A stretch of 64,000 nt of DNA from Collinsella sp. AK_207A. Lineage in GTDB: Bacteria; Actinomycetota; Coriobacteriia; Coriobacteriales; Coriobacteriaceae. Made by a program: the position numbers and the translations under genes. This document shows positions 57,630 to 64,000 of the stretch, piece after piece; position 1 is the stretch's first letter, and every line of letters begins with the position of its first letter. The notes below the pieces were generated by a model. The model was not told where the DNA came from. It worked only from the letters and a program-made list of their open reading frames with translations, and searched no databases. The DNA is taken from NCBI RefSeq assembly GCF_902501965.1, contig NZ_CABWID010000002.1, forward strand, positions 19,532 through 83,531, written 5' to 3'.

Positions 57630-58526
57630 CTACAGCACGGTGATGGAGAAGCTCCGCTCGTCCACCGCACCCGGCTCCAGGACGATGATTCCGTCGCGAT
57701 GCTCCAGCACGTCATCCTCATCTGTGTAGCCGGCATGACCCGTCCACGGCTCAATCGCCACAAACGGCGCTTCGGGCTGCGCGGACCAGATGCCCACGAA
57801 GTCAAAGCCGGGGAAATCCAGGCGCACGCCGCGACCGGAGTTCTTCCCCACCATGGTGATGGTGCGCTCGGGAACATCCTCGAGCGTCACGGTGTCGAAG
57901 TCGAAGCAGCTGCGCGTGAGGGGCATCGCGTCCGCGTCCTCGACGACCGGGAAGGTGTCGTCGCGCAGGGCGAGTCCCTGGGCGTTGATCTTGGGCGAGC
58001 GATACGTCCACGTGCGGGCGAAGCGAAGCTCGTAGTCCTCGAAGGCGTCGTCGCCCGCCGCGCCGGGCACGGGCACGTTGAACGCGGGATGGCCACCAAC
58101 CGAGAAGGGCATGGGCTGGGTGCCGGTATTCTCCACGCGGAAGGTCTGGGTGAGAGTGGCCGGTCCGGTCACGGCATAGGTGAGCTGCAGCTTGAAGGGG
58201 TACGGGTAGACCGCGCGGGTCTCGGCGGAATCGACCAGCTCGAAGGTGACGGAGGAGCCATCTTCCGCCACGGCCTCGATGGCGAACTCATGATCACGCG
58301 CGAAACCGTGCTTGCCCAGGCGGCAGGGGCCGGCCACCGACTGCTGCACCGCGTGCGGCGGAAAGCCGACCGCCGGGAACAGCACGGGCGAGGTCTTGGT
58401 CCACCACCGCGGGTCGCGCTGCCACAGATACTCGTTGCCGTCGAGCACCAGGCTCATGAGCTGGGCGCCGTGGGACTCAATCTGGGCGGAAAGGCCGCCC
58501 TGGGAAATCTCGGTGATCGTGGACAT
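57630..58526 (-). CDS. Aldose 1-epimerase family protein (LacX/YihR-like)
   Basis: 298 residues. Beta-sandwich mutarotase fold: LSAQIESHGAQLMSLVLDGN, EYLWQRDPRWW, SPVLFPAVGF, HGFARDHEF, FSVGGHPAFN, and late FVAIEPWTG. His in GKHGF and GGHPAF and the Glu in AIEPW correspond to the sugar-binding and catalytic set. Usual substrate is a free hexose anomer; LacX-type proteins differ. Stand-alone. Confidence 0.88.
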   Translation of the reverse strand: MSTITEISQGGLSAQIESHGAQLMSLVLDGNEYLWQRDPRWWTKTSPVLFPAVGFPPHAVQQSVAGPCRLGKHGFARDHEFAIEAVAEDGSSVTFELVDSAETRAVYPYPFKLQLTYAVTGPATLTQTFRVENTGTQPMPFSVGGHPAFNVPVPGAAGDDAFEDYELRFARTWTYRSPKINAQGLALRDDTFPVVEDADAMPLTRSCFDFDTVTLEDVPERTITMVGKNSGRGVRLDFPGFDFVGIWSAQPEAPFVAIEPWTGHAGYTDEDDVLEHRDGIIVLEPGAVDERSFSITVL

Positions 58527-58624
58527 GGGCGGGTCCTTTCAACGCGCGCGGCGGAACTTCGGGTCCATCCATTCTAGGACAAGCGGCAGACGTCAACGGC
58601 GAGCGGATGCGCCCGTTCCCGTTG

Positions 58625-59194
58625 TTAGGAGGCAAGGGCATCGGCCTCGTAGGGCAGCACGGGCGCCAGGTAGCCGCGCTCGGCCAGGGCCGCCTCGATC
58701 TCGTCGAGCTGTTCCACCGTGTCGGCCGCCACGCGATGGAAGTGGTAGCCGCTCGTGACCGTCATCAGCGGCACGCTCTTACCCGAGTGGATGTCCTCCA
58801 GGTAGCGGGCCACGTCGCGACGGTTCCGGATATCCAGATCGGCCGTGATCTTGCCGTAGACGCGATGGTTCACCATGACGTTCATGACGATACCGCCGCG
58901 ATCAACCACCAAATCGAGCTCGTCTTCCAGCTGGTCCACCGTGTGCCGCACCTTGAAGAGGCGCGTGGGCATCTGCGCGTTCGCGCCCTCCTGCAGCACG
59001 TAGCCGCGCGCCGTGGCGATGACGTCGTGGCCGTTGGCGCGGAGCAGCGCGATGTCCTGCACGATCACCTGGCGGGACACGCCGGTCGCCCGAGCGAGCG
59101 CGCTGCCCGAGAGGGGCTTCGCCGCGCCCCTGAGCTCAGCCAAGATCACGCCGCGGCGCTCGTCACCCGTCATGTCACCCGCCTTCCTCGCCAT
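58625..59194 (-). CDS. niaR: Niacin-responsive NAD biosynthesis repressor NiaR
   Basis: 189 residues. N-terminal helix-turn-helix (GSALARATGVSRQVIVQDIA) and a C-terminal 3H domain with its three His-centred segments (KVRHTVDQLEDEL, VNHRVYGKI, TSGYHFHRVAADT) that bind nicotinate/Ni. Last of nadA-nadB-nadC-niaR and expected to repress that operon. ATG 59194 or 59173 (AGGAAGG upstream of the latter). Confidence 0.92.
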   Translation of the reverse strand: MARKAGDMTGDERRGVILAELRGAAKPLSGSALARATGVSRQVIVQDIALLRANGHDVIATARGYVLQEGANAQMPTRLFKVRHTVDQLEDELDLVVDRGGIVMNVMVNHRVYGKITADLDIRNRRDVARYLEDIHSGKSVPLMTVTSGYHFHRVAADTVEQLDEIEAALAERGYLAPVLPYEADALAS

Positions 59195-59222
59195 GGTTCT
59201 CGCACCCCGTCCCGTCCGCAGG

Positions 59223-60089
59223 CTACCGGTCCGCCGAATCGGTCAGCCGCAGATGCTTGAGGGAAAGGTCAAGGATACCAGCCGAATGCGTGAGGGCGCC
59301 GGACGAGATAAAGTCCACCCCGAGGTCGGCAAGTGCCCGGACGTTGCCCTCGTCCACGTTGCCCGAGGCCTCCGTCTTGGCGCGGCCGTCCACGAGCTCC
59401 ACCGCGGCGGCCATGGCCGCGTGGTCCATGTTGTCGAGCATGACGATATCCGCGCCTGCCGCCACGGCCTCGCGCACCTGGTCCAGGCTCTCGCACTCCA
59501 CCTCCACGGTGGCGGTGAAACTCGCATGCGCCCGTGCCGCCCGCACGGCCGCCGTGATGCCACCTGCGGCGTCGATGTGGTTGTCCTTCAACATGACCGC
59601 CGTGGACAGGTTGTAGCGATGGTTGGAACCGCCGCCCACGCGCACAGCCTCCTTCTCGAAGACGCGCATGTTCGGGCACGTCTTGCGCGTGTCCACGAGC
59701 TGGGTGCGCGTACCCGCGAGCGCACGTGCCATGCGACGCGTGAGCGTGGCGATACCGCTCATGCGCTGCAGGTAGTTGAGCGCCACCCGTTCGCCGGAGA
59801 GCAGCACGCGGGCGTCGCCGGCAACGTGGGCGAGCACCTGGCCGGGGGCCACCTCGTCGCCGTCTTTCACCAGGCGCTCGACGCGCGTGGCGGGATCGAG
59901 CAGCTGGAAGGTGCGCTCGAAGACGTCGAGCCCCGCAATGACGCCCGCCGCCTTGGCAATGAGCTCAACCGTCGCAGGAGCCGGCTCGGGGCAGACCGAG
60001 ACGGTAGAAACGTCCTCGTAGGTGATATCCTCGCGCAGCGCCGACCGAATCAGGTCGTCCGCCACGAGCTTCATGGTAATGGGATCCAT
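59223..60089 (-). CDS. nadC: Quinolinate phosphoribosyltransferase (carboxylating)
   Basis: 288 residues. Makes nicotinate mononucleotide from quinolinate and PRPP. Key segments: REDITYEDVST, GERVALNYLQRMSGIAT, VDTRKTCPNMRVFEKEAVRV, GGGSNHRYNLS, MLKDNHI, VEVECES, DIVMLDNMD, EASGNVDEGN. ATG 60089 with AAAGGAGAGG. Lies 97 bp past nadB. Confidence 0.95.
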   Translation of the reverse strand: MDPITMKLVADDLIRSALREDITYEDVSTVSVCPEPAPATVELIAKAAGVIAGLDVFERTFQLLDPATRVERLVKDGDEVAPGQVLAHVAGDARVLLSGERVALNYLQRMSGIATLTRRMARALAGTRTQLVDTRKTCPNMRVFEKEAVRVGGGSNHRYNLSTAVMLKDNHIDAAGGITAAVRAARAHASFTATVEVECESLDQVREAVAAGADIVMLDNMDHAAMAAAVELVDGRAKTEASGNVDEGNVRALADLGVDFISSGALTHSAGILDLSLKHLRLTDSADR

Positions 60090-60186
60090 AACCTCTCCTT
60101 TCGCGCGCTCCGGCCGAACGGGCAAGGTAGGCGCATCTGACAGCAGGCCCGCACCGTGCGCCCCGTGTCCCGCAGAGCGACGTACC

Positions 60187-61521
60187 TCAGCCGGCAAGGC
60201 GATCGATGGCGGCAGCCGGCACCCCCGTGGAACGGTGTCGGCCATCGAGCACGGGCTCGCCCACCGTCTCCACGGCGAGCGGGGCGCCGCATGCGATGAG
60301 CGCCGCCGCGCGCCTCGCCCACACCAGGCTCTCGAGCAGGCTGTTCGATGCCAGGCGGTTCTTGCCGTGCACGCCGTTGCACGCCGTCTCGCCCACGGCG
60401 AAGAGCCCCGGCATGCTCGTGCACCCGTTGGCGTCCACGCGCACCCCGCCCATAAAGTAGTGCTGCGTGGGCACCACGGGAATCGGCTCCTCAAGAATAT
60501 CGCGTCCCACCTGCTCAATGCACGTCTGCCGGATGGTGCCGAAGTGCTCGCGTACCACGTCGCGCGGCACCGGGCTGAAGTCCAGCCACTCAAAGGCGGA
60601 CCCGTCCGCGCGCATCTGCTCGCGGATGGCGGCGGCCACCACATCGCGCGGCTGCAGCTCATCGGTAAAGCGCTCGCCCGCCTGGTTCAGCAGGACCGCG
60701 CCCTCGCCACGGCAGCTCTCGGAGATGAGGAAGGTGCGACCGGGCTGCTCGCTGTAGAGGCCCGTGGGGTGGATCTGCACGTAGTCGAGGTTCTCCTGCT
60801 CAATGCCGTATTTGGCCGCCAGCACGCAGGCATCGCCCGTGAGCTGCGGATAGTTGGTCGAGTGGTCGTATACGCCGCCGATGCCGCCCGTGGCGAGCAC
60901 CGTGTGCGCCGCGTTGATCTCCACCGGCGCGCCCGACCCCGCGCGGCCGATTTCGCTCGACGTGGAGGTCGAGGCTTCCTCGGCCACCGGCACGGCGCGC
61001 ACGCCCGCGCACGCACCGTCATCAACCAGCAAATCGACCATGGCCACGTGCTCCATGATCTGCACGTTGTCCAAACGGCGCACGGCGGCGAGCAGCGTGG
61101 TGGTGATCTCGCGACCCGTCACGTCCGCATGGAAGCAGATGCGCGGACGCGAATGGGCGCCCTCGCGCGTGAACGCCAGGCTCCCGTCCGGCTCGCGCTC
61201 GAAATCGGCGCCGAGCGCCACCAGGTCGTTGATGACCGAGCGGCTCGAGCGGATCATGATTTCCACGCTCTCCGAGCGGTTCTCGCCGTGGCCCGCGCGC
61301 ATGGTGTCCGCAAAGAAGGCCGTGTAGTCGTCCGCCTCGGGCAGCACGCATATGCCGCCCTGCGCGAGCATGGAGTCGCACTCCTCCACCGCGCCCTTAG
61401 AGAGCATGACGACGCGCGTGGTCTCGGGCAGGTTGAGCGCCGTGTACAAGCCGCCCACGCCGCAACCGACGATTACGACGTCGCAGGTCATCTGGTCCGG
61501 AAGCTCCCTATTCAGTGCCAT
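60187..61521 (-). CDS. nadB: L-aspartate oxidase
   Basis: 444 residues, somewhat shorter than E. coli NadB (~540) because the C-terminal helical domain is missing. FAD fold VVIVGCGVGGLYTALNL, MLAQGGICV, QIHPTGLY, ESCRGEGAVLLN, active-site THYFMGGV-like TQHYFMGGV, and VGETACNGVHGKNRLASNSL. Oxidises aspartate to iminoaspartate, using fumarate in anaerobes. Overlaps nadA by 14 nt. Confidence 0.95.
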   Translation of the reverse strand: MALNRELPDQMTCDVVIVGCGVGGLYTALNLPETTRVVMLSKGAVEECDSMLAQGGICVLPEADDYTAFFADTMRAGHGENRSESVEIMIRSSRSVINDLVALGADFEREPDGSLAFTREGAHSRPRICFHADVTGREITTTLLAAVRRLDNVQIMEHVAMVDLLVDDGACAGVRAVPVAEEASTSTSSEIGRAGSGAPVEINAAHTVLATGGIGGVYDHSTNYPQLTGDACVLAAKYGIEQENLDYVQIHPTGLYSEQPGRTFLISESCRGEGAVLLNQAGERFTDELQPRDVVAAAIREQMRADGSAFEWLDFSPVPRDVVREHFGTIRQTCIEQVGRDILEEPIPVVPTQHYFMGGVRVDANGCTSMPGLFAVGETACNGVHGKNRLASNSLLESLVWARRAAALIACGAPLAVETVGEPVLDGRHRSTGVPAAAIDRLAG

Positions 61522-62500
61522 GGCAATCCCTCTCGACCGAGCGCGCCGCGTACGCGAGCATGCGGTCGAGCGCGCGCTGGGCCCGCTCCGCCGCCGACTC
61601 GTCCACCGCGATGCGGACCTCGCCCGCGCCCGTCTCCAGGCAGCGCACGAGCTTCTCCATCGTCACCATATCCATGTTGATGCAGGTAGGCTGGGGTGCT
61701 GGAAAGTAGAAGCGCTTGCCCTGGCCGGCGCAGCGGCGCTCGAGCTCGTGCAGCACGCCTCGCACGGTGACGATGATGAACTCACGCGCCTCGCTCTGCT
61801 CCGCGTAGGCGATGATCCCCGCCGTGGAGCCGATGTAGTCCGCTTCGGCGAGCACGTCCGCGGTGCATTCCGGGTGCGCGAGAACGAGCGCATCGGGATG
61901 CTCCTCCTCGGCATCCACCACCTGCGCCGCCGAGATCACCTGGTGGCGCGGGCAGTACCCCTTGTTGAGGATCACGTGCTTCTGCGGCAACTGCTCCGCC
62001 ACGTAGCGGCCCAGGTTCTGATCGGGGATGAACAACAGGTTGTGCTGCGGCAGCTCCGCACAGATCTTGACGGCGTTGGACGAGGTCACGCACACATCCG
62101 ACCAGCTCTTGATCTCTATGGTGGAGTTCACGTAGCAGACCACCGCGAGGTCTTCCCCATACCGGGCGCGCGCGTCGTCCACGGTGCGCTTCTGCACCAT
62201 ATGGGCCATGGGGCAGTCCGCCGCGGGCTCGGGCAGCAGCACCGTCTTCTCCGGATTCAGTAGCTTGGCACTCTCGCCCATGAACCCCACGCCGCAGAGC
62301 ACGATGGTGCGCTGTGGCAGGGTCTTGGCGAGTTTTGCCAGGTAGAACGAGTCGCCCACGTAATCCGCCACAGCCTGGACCTCGGGCGCCACGTAGTAGT
62401 GGGCGAGCACCACCGCATCGCGCGCTTCCTTGAGCTCCTGCATCCGCGCCCGCAACGCGTCCTCGCGCGCTTCGGCGTCCACCCTCTCCTCGTCGGCCAT
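61508..62500 (-). CDS. nadA: Quinolinate synthase A
   Basis: 330 residues. Condenses iminoaspartate with dihydroxyacetone phosphate using a 4Fe-4S cluster held by three Cys: in IVLCGVGFMGESAKL, LAHPECTADVLAEAD, and PAPQPTCINMDMVTME. First gene of the NAD operon, ATG 62500. An anaerobic lifestyle suits the oxygen-sensitive enzyme. Confidence 0.96.
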   Translation of the reverse strand: MADEERVDAEAREDALRARMQELKEARDAVVLAHYYVAPEVQAVADYVGDSFYLAKLAKTLPQRTIVLCGVGFMGESAKLLNPEKTVLLPEPAADCPMAHMVQKRTVDDARARYGEDLAVVCYVNSTIEIKSWSDVCVTSSNAVKICAELPQHNLLFIPDQNLGRYVAEQLPQKHVILNKGYCPRHQVISAAQVVDAEEEHPDALVLAHPECTADVLAEADYIGSTAGIIAYAEQSEAREFIIVTVRGVLHELERRCAGQGKRFYFPAPQPTCINMDMVTMEKLVRCLETGAGEVRIAVDESAAERAQRALDRMLAYAARSVERDCHGTE

Positions 62501-62539
62501 CCGCGGCCTCCCGTCCCCGTGACTGAACTTCGGGCGTGG

Positions 62540-62575
62540 ATTATGACACGTTGCTTTACAGGTGACAAGACAGCT
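62540..62575 (-). promoter_or_regulatory. nadABC-niaR promoter and candidate NiaR site
   Basis: Minus strand: -35 TTGTCA (62563-62568), 17-bp spacer, -10 CATAAT (62540-62545), 40 bp before the nadA start. CTGTCTTGTCACCTGTAA overlaps the -35 and resembles NiaR boxes (TGTCTTGTCACC-type); the operator call is inference. Confidence 0.55.
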
Positions 62576-62616
62576 TATGGAGAAGCGCAGACCAGGCGCG
62601 CAACCGGGCGCATGTT

Positions 62617-63243
62617 CTAGTACGGAGCGCCCAGCGGTGTCAGCTGCTTGAGGTACGCCCAGGCAACCTGCTTTTTATGCGCATCGACAAGCGCCGCCTC
62701 AAAGCCATCCAGCGCGAGCACGCGCCGGCCCAGCACCGGAACCACGAGCCCAGGCTGCAGCATGGCGGCGTTGAAATCCTCCACCTGCACGAGGGCATCG
62801 GCGTATGCCTCGCGCATGGCATCGGCCGCCGCGTCGTCCAAGAGCACCACGGCCTCCGGGTCGAGTGCCTCAACGGCCTCGCGGAAAAGCGACGTGGGGA
62901 GCGGCTCGCCCGCCGGAACGGCGTCGGGCGCCACGGTTGCCTCGGGCGCGACGGCGTCGGCATCAGGCGCGCTGCCAGCAGCCCCGTCTGCGCAGGCGGC
63001 GAGCGCGCAGAAATCCTCCGGGGCCCAGCCGATGGCCTGGAGCGCGGCGCGCAGGGCCTCGCCGTCCGCGCCGCCCAGCAGCTCGCCGCCCGCGCGCTCG
63101 GTCTCGCCCATCCGGCCCTTCACCGCCAGGATGGGCGAGTAGCCGTTACCCGCCATCCACACGCCCCGGGCTTCCAGCGCGCGCAGCTCCTGCTCCACCT
63201 GCGCCGCGATCGCCTCTCGATATGCCGAATCCGATACCGCCAT
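62617..63243 (-). CDS. Uncharacterised protein with uracil-DNA-glycosylase-like pattern
   Basis: 208 residues, ATG 63243 with GGAGG. The order GNGYSPILAVKGRMGETERA, GGELLGGADGEALRAALQAI, GWAPEDFCAL and later EALDPEAVVLLDDAAADAM parallels the family 4/5 UDG layout (GEAPG..E...G.PFVG..G..L...L..IGL, then a ..P..VV.LG..A strand). The catalytic GEAPG and iron-sulfur cysteines are absent, and an acidic linker is inserted, so it is at best a degenerate relative. Divergent from trx and adjacent to nadA. No function assigned. Confidence 0.6.
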   Translation of the reverse strand: MAVSDSAYREAIAAQVEQELRALEARGVWMAGNGYSPILAVKGRMGETERAGGELLGGADGEALRAALQAIGWAPEDFCALAACADGAAGSAPDADAVAPEATVAPDAVPAGEPLPTSLFREAVEALDPEAVVLLDDAAADAMREAYADALVQVEDFNAAMLQPGLVVPVLGRRVLALDGFEAALVDAHKKQVAWAYLKQLTPLGAPY

Positions 63244-63443
63244 GGATGCCTCCGTCTCCCAGCCGTGCAGACCATTGTACCCGCAGTTGTCCGCTATGCC
63301 GTTTACCAGCAACTTCACCATTTACCAACGAATCGGAGACGATGTGCTAGAGCACGGCGCGCCGGGGTATAACGCAAGGGATCGCAATCCGGCCCGCAGA
63401 TGCGAGCCGATCTACGAACAAGACCCTTTCTTTGGAGGATGCT

Positions 63444-63764
63444 ATGGCTGAGATTACCGAGGTCACTCCCGATACGTTTAACGCCCTGCTTTCCGAGCCG
63501 ATTCCCGTGCTGGTGGACTTCTGGGCCCCGTGGTGCGGTCCGTGCCGCTCGCTCAGCCCCATCGTGGACGAGCTGGCCGACGACCTCGCAGGCCGCGTGA
63601 AGGTTGCCAAGTGCAACGTGGACGAGAACCAGGACCTCGCCATGAAGTTCGGCGTGATGTCCATCCCGACGCTCGTACTGCTCAAAGGCGGCAAGGAGGT
63701 CCATCGCGTGGTGGGCGCCATGCCCAAGGCGCGCCTGGCGGCCGAAATCGAGCCAAAGCTGTAA
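63444..63764 (+). CDS. trxA: Thioredoxin
   Basis: 106 residues. Redox motif WCGPC (FWAPWCGPC), cis-Pro in [12 protein letters not shown]. Start ATG 63444 with GGAGG 5 nt before; ATG... frames 12 nt upstream lack a site. Reduces disulfides in cytoplasmic enzymes. Monocistronic; a possible -10 TATAAC is at 63366. Confidence 0.96.
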   Translation: MAEITEVTPDTFNALLSEPIPVLVDFWAPWCGPCRSLSPIVDELADDLAGRVKVAKCNVDENQDLAMKFGVMSIPTLVLLKGGKEVHRVVGAMPKARLAAEIEPKL

Positions 63765-63844
63765 GAGCTCCGCGTATTCCAGCTGCAAGGCAACGCGAAC
63801 GGCAGCGACTCGACGTTCGCCCCGAACAGCTTCCCTTTTCCCTT

Positions 63845-63877
63845 GGGCGCCTCGCTAGTCGGGGCGCCCTTCCTTTA
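63845..63877 (+). terminator. Intrinsic terminator of trx
   Basis: GGGCGCC/GGCGCCC stem with an 11-nt loop, then TTCCTTT. Confidence 0.75.
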
Positions 63878-63904
63878 ATATGAGCTGAACATTGTCAAGA
63901 GGCA

Positions 63905-63948
63905 AAACCGGCCGGGCCGTCCGCGGAGCTACCGCCTTCGGCCCGGCC
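63905..63948 (-). terminator. Leftward hairpin terminator at the window edge
   Basis: GGCCGGGCCG/CGGCCCGGCC stem; on the minus strand it is followed by GTTTTGCC. Would serve a gene entering from beyond 64000. Nothing else is recognised in 63949-64000. Confidence 0.6.
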
Positions 63949-64000
63949 TACCTATCTTCGCCCGGGGTCGCGCCGGTGAGAGGGCGTGTCTCGATCGACG

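Overview
The window is 64 kb of GC-rich, densely coding chromosome from an actinobacterium, most likely a gut coriobacterium close to Collinsella. This rests on gene content: a membrane kinase/FHA/PP2C/FtsW-penicillin-binding-protein/PASTA-kinase cluster, dnaK-grpE-dnaJ-hspR, a giant acyl-CoA dehydratase activase typical of strict anaerobes, HypA and a DUF5692 membrane protein. Genus is inference; there is no rRNA. Only one intact RNA gene, tRNA-Arg(CCU), was found.

Layout. 1-4.9 kb: 5' part of dnaX, then an APC amino-acid transporter, a DDAH-type amidinohydrolase and a GntR regulator with a palindromic operator. 5.0-5.7 kb: deletion scar of a sugar ABC permease/LacI locus. 5.8-15.8 kb: cell-wall/cell-division signalling cluster with nearly every junction overlapping, ending in a strong terminator. 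15.8-19.6 kb: accessory island with a decayed DUF1016 gene, an IS3-type remnant, a cytosine-5 methyltransferase plus probable restriction enzyme of lower GC, a long hairpin, and tRNA-Arg(CCU) followed by two 131-bp tRNA-derived tandem repeats. 19.7-28.1 kb: Kup, HypA, a large Fe-S/FAD oxidoreductase divergent from a TetR regulator with twin operators, DUF5692 and small membrane proteins.

28.2-36.7 kb, all on the minus strand: two cupins, a 1458-residue activase fusion, a 67-residue protein and a nitrate/taurine-type ABC transporter, probably one functional module. 36.7-43.6 kb: a 1311-residue surface protein, a Tat lipoprotein with the same domain, a Crp/Fnr-type regulator whose promoter matches that of the lipoprotein, and an AAA ATPase behind nine phased 10-bp repeats. 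43.8-53.1 kb: clpB and dnaK-grpE-dnaJ-hspR, with a 34-bp element shared by both promoters and several long palindromes. 53.2-63.8 kb: prfA, a polar amino-acid ABC transporter, an aldose epimerase homologue, nadA-nadB-nadC-niaR, a divergent glycosylase-like protein and thioredoxin.

The strongest candidates for something undescribed are the tRNA-linked repeat array (resembling the E. coli tyrT repeats but built from an inverted duplication of the tRNA 3' half), the phased decamer array at the ATPase gene, the shared heat-shock element, the 148-bp terminal-inverted-repeat element, and the activase/ABC module.
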